Assembly: GCA_949130485.1 (NCBI GenBank)
Contig: OX422189.1
Location: 8,245,220 to 8,309,219 of the forward strand
Direction of reading: 5' to 3'
DNA: 64,000 nt
From: Agelas oroides
Taxonomy: Eukaryota; Porifera; Demospongiae; Agelasida; Agelasidae
The notes under the pieces are model-generated. The model was given only the letters and a program-made list of their open reading frames with translations. It was not told the origin of the DNA and did no database searches. A program made the translations under genes and the position numbers. Shown piece after piece: positions 12,801 to 22,255 of this stretch; the stretch's first letter is position 1, and each line of letters opens with the position of its first letter.

Positions 12801-15800
12801 ATTGGACATAGGGTGCAGCTGTTATAAACGTTCAAGTACTTTGACCGTCCGGAAACCGTATAAACGGTGCGTATTATGCTTCCGTAGTAAAAATTTCATA
12901 CCGTTTTTTGAAGAATGGTCGCACTGTAGAACATCCGTTGAACATAAACGAAATGTAAACTTTTGATTGGTGCCTACTGCACCTGGCATTCTGAGCCCTA
13001 GAGTGCCTACACACAGTTAAACCCTTTCTACCATGCATTTTATCCTGGTGTCACTTACATAACCAGGCCCTTAGTCTTGTTCCCAGACCCTCAGCAAGAA
13101 CCCCCAGATCAGAGGAGGGTCTGGTGAATATAGTACATCATCACCCCATAGACTATATAGCGTTGATTTTGAATAAAAGCTAACTTAGGCCTTTGAAGTT
13201 GCTTCAGTAAATTTGAAGTGTGATAAGTAGGTCTGTAAAGGTGTGATGAGTAAAGCTAAGTACTTGTGGTCAGGAAGCTCAGTGCTCAGTACATACAAGA
13301 TAATTGGCCAATGAACCAATCAGATTGTTACCTCAACAATTTTGTACTATATTCACCAGTCCTTCTTTTTGCAGTGTGTGTACTGTACTGAGGTTCTGGG
13401 AATGTACAACCAGTTTCACACGGCTTCATTGTTTCGGAAAAAAGGGTAGGGTATAAGGGTCGGGCAGGGGATTGTTTCTGAAACGTTTCGGAAACGTACA
13501 TGTATTGTCCGGGGTACACTACATCTACATCTTAGTAGGTAGAACGAGACTAGGTCCCTCCCCCTTTTCCACACTGCAAGTGACAGAAAGCTGGGCATGA
13601 GCCTGGGAACAAGGCTACATTGAGAGGGACGCTGTAAAACGCGGAATACGGAACAACGGAATAACTTTGATTGACCGGAAATGAAATTGCTTTGTAATTA
13701 CAGACATTGCACGTGTTGAACTGCCATCTGGTGAGGTAGCCCTGCCAATGCTGGCACTACTGTCTGTATTCTGGAGTTGTAGAGGGACTACAAATGCTAC
13801 AAACTTTGTTGAAGACCTCGACTGTTGCCCTAAAGCTAGGCCTGCCGCTAAAATTAGCGCCGTGCTATCCAGTAAGAAGAGGACGAGCAGAAGTGGATCA
13901 TAGTTGTTGATACAAAAACTAGGCACTGATGTGAAGGACAATAGGATTGCAAAAGGCCTAAAGCCAGTAAACGCGCAGCCTGAGAAACCGCTGCATGTAT
14001 CCCGCGCTCAGATCGCTGTCAGGCCAGCCACGGTGGCGAAGCTCTGTTCCACTCACTTGCAGCCCATGCATGCTAGGTGCACGAATATTGAGAGTGACAA
14101 AACGACTTCCATTCATAAAGTCAGGCTCACGGAGGCAGTTTCAAGCTTGGGAACGGACCCCGCTTTGTAAGTCAAACTACAATGCACAGTCTTTTTAGTG
14201 TAGCCCGCCTACAGTCCTTTTTAGCTCATACAAGGCTTTAGCTTTGTAACCATCGAGGTCTCCCACAAGGCTTACCCAGTGTTTGTAGCTCCTCTGCAAC
14301 TTCAGATACAAAGAGCGGTAGCAGAGCCCTCGCTAGTCTCGTCCCCAGACACCAAATTTTGCACGCGCGCCCTGCGACCTTGTCGAAAATAGGGTCTGGA
14401 CACGTTCACTGGTAAAACTGGGGGCATAATCATACGAGCATATCAGCATGTTGTCGCACCAATCAGATTGCTCAGGTAAAGTAAATTGCATTATGCGTCA
14501 TCACAAATAGCCAGGTTGCAAATTTTTGGGCGCCAAAGCAAACGCTGCTGGTAGCTGATAATGTAATTAACACCTACAATTACCCAATTTACTGACCGCC
14601 GTATGTAAACATGCCCCAGTTTTCGTAGTGAAAGTGTCCAGACCCTATTTTTTGACGAGTCCGCAGGGCGCGCGCAAAAAATTTGGTCTGGGGACGAGAC
14701 TAAGCCCTCGCTGGATGGCAGTTCCACATGCAATGTCGGCAATCTTCATTTCCGGTCAATCAAAGTTATTCCGTTATTCCGCTATTCCGTATTCCGCGTT
14801 TTACAGCGTCCCACATTGAGAATGCTTAGCCTAGTTCCAAGACATTGCCAGTTTTGGGTTAGAATAGGGCATGACCCTTGCTATGCGTAATTAATAGCCT
14901 AAAGTGCTCATGTGATACTCAGAGCAGTGACCTAAACCTCGGCAGAAGCTTGAATATAATTGCCGAGCGCCTTAGCGCGAGGCTACTAATCGTGCAGCGT
15001 AGTCAGCTCGCGTTTGTATGTATGTATATCCGTCACACTTTGATTATGTGGGCGCGGTTTCTGTGGTCTCGTCCCCAGACTACTAGTGGTCCGACCAGGA
15101 GGCGATCGAAAGATCGTGCGCGTGCGAGAGCCGAAACGGAGCAGGGGCCACATGGTACTGGTGGGAGCAGGAGGCGATCGACGTGTGAAAAAGATCGTCC
15201 GAGAGCCGAAATGGAGCAGAAGCAGTCAAAGCGTGATTGTGCTAGAGAGCGAAGACGGAAACAAAGGGACACTGCATCAGAAGAGAGTAAGGCAAAGGAG
15301 AAAGAGTCTGACAGATACTCGCATGACACTACGCTCACTTCCTGAAACTCTTCAGACGACCGCTTTGCCATCTTCATCGCTCTATCTTGTCTCCAGCACC
15401 TAGCACCTACACGCTACACGTGGTTACAACGGATATCTACTTGCATATTTCCGGATATTCTTCTGCGCGAGGCATACTCTGCGCATGCGTATTCCTAGTA
15501 TTATGTTAATGAATTCCAGACCCAGAGCAAGATCCCCAGTAAGAAAGGAGGAGGGTCTCTGGTGAATATAGTTACATCATCACTCTATAGGCTAGCGTTG
15601 ATTTCGAATTTCACTAAAAGCTAAGCCTTTGAAGTTGCTTGCTGGGCTTCAGTAAATTGGAGGTGTGCTAAGTACATACATGTAGGGTGAAGCTAAGTAG
15701 CAGGCCTTCCCCAGCTCCAGCGGCACACATGACGTCACAGGTTCTAGACACGAATTTATATCTCCAGCTACAGATAAGCTAGAGAAACAAGACAAGTTCC

Positions 15801-18800
15801 AGCCAAAAGACAAGTCCTACATGTACCTCTAGAACATACCTGAGTCTGAAGCAGAACCACTGCAAGCATTGCAAATCTAAAAGCAGCTGCTTATTCGCTA
15901 CGTTAGCTAAATTTTGTCACTTCAGATATTTCACACATGTCGTTCGGCAACCCTTTGGAGCTAGTCCTTCTAGCTCGGATATGTTTTGTACGCTTGATGT
16001 TGTTCTCCGTCAGCGCTTGTCTCGTCTTCGTAGCTAGTACAGAACGCAAGATCGGTCTTCTCCCTAGCATGGCTATATCAAGAGCGCATAAGAACGGGCG
16101 GCTAGAGTAAGAGCGTGTAACTACGTAAAATTCGAAACCGGGCGGAAATTGCCGCCAGTACTAAAAATAGTAACACGCCCTGCGCATGCTGCGTTGACAT
16201 AAGCCATTATGCATTGTTGCTAAGCACGCACGTGACCGTGTGTTCTATTTTTAGTACGGTTCAATAATTTTGCCCGGACTACGGGCTTCTATTGGAGTTA
16301 CACACTCTTACTCTAGCCGCCCGTTCTTATGCGCTCTTGCTATATATATAAGCGTGACAACATGTGATGCCTGTGCCGCGGATCATGTGGTAAGATTCAC
16401 CAGGCCTTTTCCCTCCGTTTTTGCATACTGCAAGCGATCAAAAACTGGAGCTAGGGAAGGCCTGGGAACGAGGCTAGAAGATAAGGTACTTGTGGTCAGG
16501 AAGCTCAAGATAATTGGCCAACAAACAAATCAGATTGTTACCTGCAATATTTCTCTGTGCTCAAAATTTTATATATTCAATGTACCAGACCCTCCTTTTG
16601 CAGTGTGTGCACCGTACTGAGGGTCTGGGAATGAGACTACCAGGCCCTTCCCCCTTTTATCACACTGCAGTCGACAGAAAGCTGGGCGGGGGCCTGGGAA
16701 TGAGGCTACATTGAGAATGCTTAGCCCCGTTCCCAGACTTTGCCAGTTCTGGGTCACTACAATAGGGCTATGCTCGGTAATTGATAGCCTAAGTTAGCGC
16801 TCATGTGATACCCACAGCAGTGACCTAAACCTCGGCAGAAGTTTGAATACAATATTATGAATTCTATACAAGAAGGAGGGGGAGTGGCTTTGAAATTCCA
16901 GAGAGGAGCAAGCTGAGTACTTACTATAAGTAGCCCTGAATTCCTACATTGTGATGGTTATCACTAAAACAACATCAGCCTAGTGTGAGGGGGGGTGGCT
17001 AGAAATGTCAATGAGTGACCTTTTGTTATCTCTGCTCATGAATCACATAACCTGACACATCATCACACCCTCCTACATGTGGGTGCTGTGAATAACACTT
17101 CCCACACAATGGTTTGAGCAGAGGTTGCATAAAAATGAATTTTGTAACCACATGCCATTGGCATTAGCTTGACAACAAATTGCTGCAAATGAGAACTTGA
17201 ATAATTATCCACATGCCTCCTGATCAACAGTCTTGCTCATAGCTAACACGGTTCTCCAAAACCATATGGGACAGTCTGGTGTAGACAGTGCAAATTATTG
17301 CATTGCCGTGTTGGAAGCGTTGAATCTCTGAACTTCTGCTAAGGGTGGATCGCCATGTTTGAAGTACCCAGACCTCACTTGATATGTATATCGCTTCCAG
17401 TATAACAATACTGACAGCAACCTGCGCTGGTTTCGGGTCTGGGAACTAGACTAGTATTCATACTGTGCCCTGATAACAATATGAACGATAACAAAACTTG
17501 TGATGATTTTCTAGTAATGATAGTAGCTTAGTAGTAGCGTTGGTGATAATCATAAAGTACGCAGACATAAGGAAAAAGGGCTTACAATCACTGGATTGTA
17601 AACTTTCACACTCTGTCCACACACATGTACTTCTTCACTACGTGTGTATATGGGCACCGTATACCCAGTACATATGCACTTACTTTCAGCAGCAAAGTAG
17701 ACTTGTTGTCCAACGGTGTTGCGGACACGATACTTGTTCTCCGTCTCCCAACCAGTCACCACTACAGGAAATGGAGAGAACAACATCATCATAGTCACAC
17801 CACTCCATTCAGATTACATACTTCTGGTCAGCTACAGTGGTGGCCGGGGAGGAGTGCCACAGCTGTTATTTTTACCAAAGGTTCTTTCTAGATTGCTTCA
17901 GATTGTGACCACAGATTAGTCTCATGATCATCTCGCAGAAAGAGGGTCTGGTGTTCTGAGTGACTGTGACATGAGGCAGAATTGCTCTCCAATCTCAGAG
18001 CTTGAATCAGCTTTCAAAATGTGTAATTATATGACATAAGCAATCATATTTTGAACAGTGAATTGGAGGTACATGCAGAATAAACTTCCCCCGCAGCTTG
18101 TTGTCCCAAGAGACTTTACCGCCGTCAAAAAGCTCAAGTCCCGAATGTCAAAAGCAATTATGGCATATTCTTTATACATAGGCCCATGTGACAAGATAAG
18201 TCGCTTGGAAGACGAGACCTCTTTCTGCTCTTGGGATCTATATACGAGTGAGGCTAAGCACAGAATAGGCTTGACCTGGCTTGACATGGTCATGTGAGAA
18301 GGTGAATGTCTTCATTCTGTGGTTTGACTGTTGTTATAGGAGGTTAGATTAGAAGCAGCTAATTAGTGACTTAAGGACATATTCATACACCATAACACCT
18401 GGCATAACATGAACTCATGACTAGAGACGTGATGGTGCCTAGTTTCTTTGGCGAACAGGTAAGGGAAAATTAAATTCCTCTGTGATTTTCTCTATACTGA
18501 TTTTCTCTACACTTAATGAAACAGCTTTGTGAATGGCGGATTGTTTTGTATACAGAGGTTTTCAGGTTGCTTGTCAAACTGGACAAGCTGCAAGTGTAAA
18601 GTCCACTTTTGTAAAATAACCACTAATCAGATTTAACACTGTTCACTAAAGCCTGCTTGTGTAACAATTTAATTAGTAGTTAGTTTAAACAAGTAGACTT
18701 TGCATTTGGCACTTGTGCAGTTTGACAAGCAACCTGAAAACCCCTGTACTTATATCTGTGTATGTATGTATGAATGCAGGGTTCTCGCTAGGCCTTTACC

Positions 18801-20763
18801 GGATGGTTTTGCACCATTTGGTTAACTGCAGCACCATTTGGATGTGGTGAATTTAGGTAAGAACACCATTTGGATCACTTCCTAAACCTTGCCCACAGCA
18901 GTTACTATCCTCGCTTCCCACCTTTAGCGGTGTGTAGAGAGGGTGTTTCATACCTGCCTATTGTACTATGCACCGTTTGGAAGTAGATTTCTAGCGAGAA
19001 CCCTGTATAAATGTGTACACTATAATGTATACATCATCTATCTCGCATCACCCCAAGACAACATTTTAATTTAACACCACAGCTGAATGCCACAGTAGCA
19101 AAACAATTAAGGCTTTCACTCTGCATGCTACTGTTGATGTCATGATGCAGCCAGCAAATGAGGTCAAGTGTTTGATGGTAAGGTGATTACGAGAGACGTT
19201 TGAGAGGGGCAGCTGGAGCGTGAGCATCTACTGTATGAGGGATAGCAATCGCCATCAAGCTACTTACAGAACGCAGAAGGTGGAGAGATCCTTTTGCTAG
19301 CTTTATGGTTTGATTGTCCAAGTTGAATAGCAGTGTATTTATACAATGTGTGGCTGAATGGTCAAACAATAGCTGTTGTGATTGTACACACAATAGCTAT
19401 GTCACATGTCAGCTTCCAGCAGTTACGAAAAGGTTCTTGCAAATTATGTAAGGTCTTTAGTAGTCTATCAAGCCAGACCATCTCTCACCCTCCAGAAAAG
19501 TGAGAGAGGGTCTAGCAGATGTTATTAGTATTCATAGTTCACAGCTTGTTTAATCTGCAGCCCTAAAACTGCACCAGTATTAGTTTTATATACTGAAGCC
19601 AAGGTGTTGCTACTGTCTCGAAATGGAACAGTAGGATCTGATTGGTCAGCATCTCATGCAACTAATAACATCCTTTCTCACGAGGGTGAGAGATGGTCTG
19701 CCTTGATAGACTAGTTCTTTAGCAAATACAGGTGTTCTGCATGTACCACACAGCACCTGCCCACAGCGCTGGCATGGCTTCCCACATAAACAAAGACCTT
19801 CATATCTGTCTCAGCATCTACTTAGTCAATATTGCATCATGCACCATACATGCAATTTTAAAAGTAAATATCTAGCGAACCCTGCAAGCTATGGAGGTCT
19901 ACTCCCAGACCATTTCCTAGTTCTGGGAATGAGGGTGGGTGGACAACATTTGTGATAGTTTCCCATACTTGAATCTTTGGCTTGTACAGTGGAACCTCTC
20001 TTAAAGGACACCCCTGAAATAAGGACACCTGGTTAATCAGGACACTTGCCTGAGTCCCAACTTTATATAAATACATATTATTCTCCCCCTGAAACAAGGA
20101 CACCTCACTAATCAGGACAATTGTTTTGGTCCCAAGGGTACCCATATTAGAGCGGTTCCACTGCATCCTCTTTCTCATTTCTGTGTACGTTTGAGGACCA
20201 GTTACATGTGAGTTTAGTATAAGAAACAGGGAAACAGTATTACGTTTCAAGGGTGAGGCTCAGTTACATGTCTCTGCAGTCACTACAGGAATCACATGTA
20301 GTCACACTACTAGTTATATGACATATGGCGCCCCATAACTAGCCACCCAAATCAGATCTAGTTACAAGAGACAAATTCTCAAAGAAAGAGTTTACTCATC
20401 TTGGACAATTCAAAACCTATTGCTCGTGATTAAACATGTCATTCTAACACAATTGGACATTATGAGCTTTTTGTTATCCAATCATAACTGATTATTACAC
20501 AATCAGTTAGAGAGGCTCTAGTCTAAACTAGCCCTGCTGCTAATGGGTTTTCTCCAACGTTTAAACAATCATTGACTCAAGGCTATATCAGATGGCCCCA
20601 AGGAAGCCAGTGTAGGTTCAAGAGCTAGGCATGTCAGGGGAGAAAAATCCCTCCATCACCCAAACAGGAGACACACAATACGGCTGTACTACACTCAAAT
20701 GATATTACATTCCTATTGCAATAAGTGGAGCCGTATAACAATAGTTCTAGCTTCATTCCTGGT

Positions 20764-20794
<31 letters not shown>

Positions 20795-21364
20795 ATAGGA
20801 ATGTGCCTGGCAATAAGCACATACAATTACATGCATTCTTATTGCAATAAGCCAAGTGTAAGAATGGAGCCGTATAACACTTGTTCTACCATTCCTGGTG
20901 GGGGAGGGGTTAGCACATACAATAGAGTGACTGTATAGCTGGCTTTGTCTTCCTGGGATGAGAGGGAATGGTAACATACATATACATGTAGCTGTACGCT
21001 TTCCTTGTATCGTATTTAAACAACTTCCTTTTGTTTGCATTGTTTCCTACTTTGCAATTTGTTGTATGTATACATACACGACTCCCTGGTAGACCAGCCC
21101 TGGCTGAAGGGACATTTCAAAATTAACATTTATCGATCTATCTAATTATGGGCTAATTTGTTTCTAACTTAGTTCCTACAGGGCAGACATGAGGGGGAAC
21201 GAGCATGGTGATCATGCTATACAGTAAGTATAACATACGTTCCAATAGCTCAACTTGCTGGTGCACGAGCAGTTGGTCAATCTGGGTGAGATATTCCAGT
21301 CCGGGAGGACAGCCAGGGATGACCTCCTGTGGAGCCGCCATCCATTGTACAGGTTGTGGTGGAG
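5898..21364 (-). CDS. Phospholipid scramblase, gene A
   Basis: Scramblases are Ca2+-responsive, lipid-anchored membrane proteins that redistribute phospholipids between leaflets. Exons on the minus strand, all with GT-AG sites and matching phases, are 21239-21364, 17684-17761, 11987-12066, 11433-11654, 7469-7571, 6610-6668 and 5898-5927. In order they encode [31 protein letters not shown]...VYFAAE, the CGPVRPF segment, the Cys-rich CCFCCLQ palmitoylation-type stretch with [15 protein letters not shown] followed by the Ca2+-loop [19 protein letters not shown] with the start of the membrane helix, and the terminal DFMFFEHSQ-stop. The first listed exon enters in phase 1. A candidate initiator exon ATGGCTAAA|G with donor GTACGT at 24275-24284 fits that phase and would give about 235 residues, but it is only 10 nt long. 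The protein lacks the long proline-rich N-terminus of vertebrate PLSCR1. Exon sizes 78, 80, 222, 103 and 59 nt equal those of gene B, so the two are paralogues. Confidence 0.88.
6349..6539. mobile_element. 191-bp MITE with TA target duplication
   Basis: The left terminus CCGTATAGCGGGAAACTTT and its inverted partner ending CCGCTATACGG are each flanked by TA. The element sits in the last intron of scramblase A. The TA duplication and terminal type suggest a Tc1/mariner or pogo relative. Confidence 0.75.
6669..6846. repeat. (TG)n microsatellite abutting a splice acceptor
   Basis: About 175 bp of TG/CA, interrupted by TATG and TGCG units. On the minus strand the (CA)n tract runs directly into the acceptor CACAG|TCCCC of the scramblase A exon at 6610-6668, in the position where the polypyrimidine tract should be. 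Confidence 0.9.
7028..7110 (-). mobile_element. tRNA-derived SINE fragment (inverted copy)
   Basis: The reverse complement carries GTGTCCTGGGTTTGAGTCTC and a tail CTTTCCTCTATTCTTGCCTCC. This matches the plus-strand SINE at 7160-7300, with a diverged B box. Confidence 0.65.
7160..7300 (+). mobile_element. tRNA-derived SINE
   Basis: It has an A box TAGCTCAGTGGC (7169-7180) and a perfect B box GGTTCGATTCC (7212-7222) at tRNA spacing, followed by a non-tRNA tail of pyrimidine-rich sequence. The acceptor stem does not pair and the anticodon arm is malformed, so this is a SINE head and not a tRNA gene. A sister copy lies inverted about 60 bp upstream. It lies in scramblase A intron sequence. Confidence 0.7.
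7572..8120. other. Scramblase A intron, repeat remnants only
   Basis: No exon was recognised. The stretch contains old repeat-like sequence such as CCTAGATCCGCCACTGAGTT near 7922, which recurs in part near 8698 (TTCGCCACTGAGTTTAACTG), suggesting the ends of a decayed transposon. Confidence 0.35.
8124..8595. repeat. 24-bp minisatellite, about 20 copies
   Basis: The unit CATAAATGCCCCACCCATTT plus four bases (AAGT or GAGC) is repeated head to tail, with point variants. The 24-bp period keeps one frame open as an octapeptide repeat (HKCPTHLS), which is a by-product of the period and not evidence for a gene. The array lies in a scramblase A intron. Confidence 0.9.
8937..9765. mobile_element. piggyBac-like non-autonomous element with internal foldback
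   Basis: The ends CCCTCAGCGCG and the inverted partner CGCGCCGAGGG are each flanked by TTAA (8933-8936 and 9766-9769). A TTAA duplication and CCC terminus are the hallmarks of piggyBac-type elements. After a GTCT microsatellite (about 8978-9004), arms of about 150 bp at 9087-9234 and 9345-9493 form a long foldback. A CTCGTNCCCAG-family palindrome sits at its centre (about 9266-9346). No transposase frame is present. Confidence 0.75.
9801..9950. repeat. Two adjacent hairpins
   Basis: AATAGTTATATCCCTCCCTG at 9801 pairs with its inverted copy ending at 9870. Immediately after, CTGTTACCTAGGCAAC near 9880 pairs with GTTGCCTAGGTAACAG ending near 9948. Both are MITE-like palindromes. Confidence 0.7.
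9969..11024. mobile_element. About 1.05-kb foldback element with nested MITE
   Basis: The left arm, from CAGTAAGAGTGTGCAACTCC near 9970, and the right arm, ending near 11023, are inverted copies. They are continued internally by TCTAATTGCTGGACTGG (10173 onward) against its complement near 10960, and by CACCGCAGAGGCTG (about 10395) against its complement near 10815. The left arm is interrupted by a 143-bp MITE at 10025-10167 (ends CCCTAGGCAATCAGCAGT) and by an expansion of a GGAATGGAATAT-type simple repeat (10186-10305). A 17-bp hairpin (GTCTTGCAAAGCCAGAC) lies at about 10673-10726. Confidence 0.7.
11279..11310. repeat. Unpaired arm of the CTCGTNCCCAG hairpin family
   Basis: GTAGCCTCGTACCCAGGAC is present without a close inverted partner. 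It is probably a decayed copy. Confidence 0.5.
11660..11856. repeat. Purine/pyrimidine tract upstream of scramblase A exon at 11433-11654
   Basis: About 190 bp of almost pure GGGAGGAG/GGAAGG on the plus strand, so (CT)-rich on the coding strand, lies immediately 5' of the acceptor CCATTGTCCAG|GTG. It acts as a giant polypyrimidine tract and also has H-DNA potential. The homologous intron of gene B has the same kind of tract (57585-57800). Confidence 0.85.
12147..12219. repeat. CTCGTNCCCAG-family hairpin
   Basis: The arms GCCTCGTTCCCAGGC and GCCTGGGAACGAGGC enclose a loop containing CAGCTTTCCATTGTTTGCAG, the conserved loop type of this family. A related unpaired loop copy follows at 12240-12275. 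Confidence 0.85.
12435..12979. mobile_element. 545-bp MITE, CAGTAGGCGCC termini
   Basis: The left end CAGTAGGCGCCAATAAAAAG is matched in inverted form by the right end CTTTTGATTGGTGCCTACTG. It is flanked by TA on the left and CA on the right. It is non-coding, and the termini suggest a Tc1/mariner-pogo relative. Confidence 0.7.
13626..14812. mobile_element. Mutator-like foldback element, 9-bp target duplication
   Basis: The termini GGGACGCTGTAAAACGCGG and its inverted copy open long arms of about 115-125 bp (13626-13750 and about 14700-14812) that share TTTGATTGACCGGAAATGAA. The direct repeat ACATTGAGA is present at 13617-13625 and 14813-14821. Long terminal inverted repeats with a 9-bp duplication are typical of MULEs. 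The paralogous copy at 16708-16716 has a single ACATTGAGA and no insert, which is the empty site. No transposase frame was recognised inside; a second foldback is nested at 14334-14702. Confidence 0.82.
14334..14702. mobile_element. Nested 369-bp foldback of the CTCGTNCCCAG family
   Basis: TAGTCTCGTCCCCAGAC followed by a GCGCGCCCTGCG block is matched in inverted form by GTCTGGGGACGAGACTA. Arms of about 65 bp include AATAGGGTCTGGACAC. It is the long-foldback form of the hairpin family, inserted in the Mutator-like element. Confidence 0.75.
14951..15511. other. Unassigned R/E-rich open stretch between the duplicated blocks
   Basis: A plus-strand frame to 15345 is arginine/glutamate/lysine-rich, and the minus strand has an equally long frame with no recognisable domain. 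There are no supporting splice sites or homology I recognise. A single CTCGTCCCCAGAC arm lies at 15067. It is left as unassigned. Confidence 0.3.
15512..16860. repeat. Segmental duplication, copy 2 (empty site for the Mutator-like element)
   Basis: It is collinear with 13072-14950. It lacks the Mutator-like element but carries its own insertion at about 15705-16480, which includes the 261-bp element at 16079-16339. Family hairpin sequences at about 16400-16474 and 16640-16708 sit in this copy. Confidence 0.75.
16079..16339. mobile_element. 261-bp inverted-repeat element with 6-bp target duplication, copy 1
   Basis: The termini CAAGAGCGCATAAGAACG and the inverted copy ending GCGCTCTTG extend about 45 bp. 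The flanking direct repeat is CTATAT (16073-16078 and 16340-16345). Two further copies are at 43121-43378 and 59589-59827. The internal sequence is conserved and includes GTTCTATTTTTAGTACGGTT. Confidence 0.85.
16861..17683. other. Scramblase A intron, no other feature
   Basis: No exon was recognised. A single family arm GTCTGGGAAC lies near 17435. Confidence 0.35.
17762..18552. other. Scramblase A intron, no other feature
   Basis: Overlapping short open frames exist on both strands at 18027-18297, but they have no splice support or recognisable similarity. Confidence 0.35.
18553..18746. mobile_element. 194-bp MITE with TA duplication
   Basis: CAGAGGTTTTCAGGTTGC at the left is matched in inverted form at the right, ending CCTG. 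Both ends are flanked by TA. Confidence 0.78.
18777..19005. mobile_element. 229-bp hAT-like MITE
   Basis: The termini CAGGGTTCTCGCTAG and CTAGCGAGAACCCTG are flanked by TATGAATG (18769-18776) and TATAAATG (19006-19013). This is an 8-bp duplication with one mismatch. The CAGGGTTCTCGC type terminus and 8-bp duplication indicate the hAT superfamily. Confidence 0.75.
19461..19713. mobile_element. 253-bp inverted-repeat element
   Basis: TAGTCTATCAAGCCAGACCA at the left pairs with its inverted copy ending CTTGATAGACTA. Arms are about 31 bp, with GAGAGGGTCTAGCAG inside. Confidence 0.75.
19987..20163. mobile_element. 177-bp pogo/Tc-like MITE
   Basis: CAGTGGAACCTCTC at the left and GGTTCCACTG at the right, with TA at the left and CA at the right. 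The interior repeats AGGACACC motifs. It is the same family as 42584-43018 and the fragment at 610. Confidence 0.75.
20690..20920. repeat. Imperfect tandem duplication with long poly-G run
   Basis: The block ATTGCAATAAG...GGAGCCGTATAACA...CATTCCTGGTGGGGG occurs at 20713-20793 and again at 20841-20905. In the first copy the G tract has grown to about 30 consecutive G (20764-20793), a strong G-quadruplex candidate. Confidence 0.8.
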
Positions 21365-21367
21365 CTG

Positions 21368-21470
21368 GAGTGGGGAGGGAGGGAGGGAGGGAGGGAGGGA
21401 GGGAGGGAGGGAGGGAGGGAGGGAGGGAGGGAGGGAGGGAGGGAGGGAGGGAGGGAAGGAGGGAGGGAGA
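21368..21470. repeat. (GGGA)n array upstream of a scramblase A acceptor
   Basis: About 100 bp of GGGA repeats. On the coding strand it is (TCCC)n directly upstream of the acceptor CCACTCCAG|CT of the exon at 21239-21364. Confidence 0.9.
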
Positions 21471-21693
21471 GGGGGAAGCAGGGGAAGGGGAGTAGGGGGA
21501 AATGATATGAAGTGGAAGTATGCATACATGAAACTACTCCTCCCTCCTCCCTCCAAAGTGCCATGATCACTGAGGTAACATCATTCACAGATGGTTAAAC
21601 ACAAACATTTGAACTGCTACAGTCCAGTAGTGACAGCAAGCATTCAGGATGCTTGAATTGACCATTCCTTCAGCATCTCATTTATATGACCAA

Positions 21694-22247
21694 TAAGGTT
21701 GCACCGATATTGGGATCGGCTTATCGGATATCGGCTTATCGGCCAACATCCGCCTGTATCGGTATCGGATGTTTTGTTACCGGTATGGCCGATAATCAAC
21801 TGCGCATGCGCAAAACTGATCATTGCCACGTGTTGATCATTTTGTCGTGAGTTTTGTCGTGAGTTTTGACTTAACTCGTTGTTGAGGCTGAGAATGTTGA
21901 CGAAGAGGTCGCCTATTTGGGGCTGTTTTAAAGTAGGTGAAGACACAAAGTTTGGTATTTGCAATGTGTGTGGCCAGTCGATTTCACGCGGAGGCAAAAC
22001 CACGAAGACGTTCAACACAACGAATCTTGTATATCATATAAGAGGAATGCACGCAGAGCTGCATTCAGAGTTACTGAAGAAGTGCGACGAAAGAACGAAG
22101 GAAAAGGCAAGCGCTCCAAGTAGCAGCAGACAGCTAGTGGTAGCAACTGCTAACTTCATATCGGATCGGTCATCGGTATCGGCCTATATCGGCCCCATTC
22201 TATCGGTGATCAGAATATCGGCTAAATCCTATATCGGTGCAACCTTA
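21694..22247 (+). mobile_element. hAT element reduced to a BED zinc finger
   Basis: The termini TAAGGTTGCACCGATAT and its inverted copy ending GGTGCAACCTTA are flanked by a perfect 8-bp duplication ATGACCAA (21686-21693 and 22248-22255), diagnostic of hAT. Sub-terminal ATCGGCTTATCGG repeats are present at both ends. The only coding content is a BED-type zinc finger (about 21894-22080: WGCFKVGEDTKFGICNVCG...TTNLVYHIRGMH, with the C-x2-C and H-x4-H arrangement). The transposase catalytic domain is deleted. The frame runs through the right terminus to 22307. Confidence 0.85.
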
Positions 22248-22255
22248 ATGACCAA

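Larger units (their letters stand above)
13072..14950. repeat. Segmental duplication, copy 1 (contains the Mutator-like element)
   Basis: Blocks at 13072-13410, 13545-13625 and 14813-14950 align in order with 15512-16860. Shared landmarks are GGGTCTGGTGAATATAGT, the AGCGTTGATTT block, GTCAGGAAGCTCA, TTGCAGTGTGTG, CAGAAAGCTGGGC and GAGAATGCTTAGCC, then CCTAAACCTCGGCAGAAG. Copy 1 carries extra insertions at about 13412-13540 and 13626-14812. Confidence 0.75.

Noticed and set aside
14878-15403. Arg/Glu-rich open frames on both strands
   Set aside because: No domain, no splice partner, and the equally long opposite frame argues for compositional openness; listed only as unassigned sequence.
21153-21588. 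Proline-serine or Gly-Arg open frames around the GGGA array
   Set aside because: Simple-repeat translations; the supported coding part is only the scramblase exon at 21239-21364.
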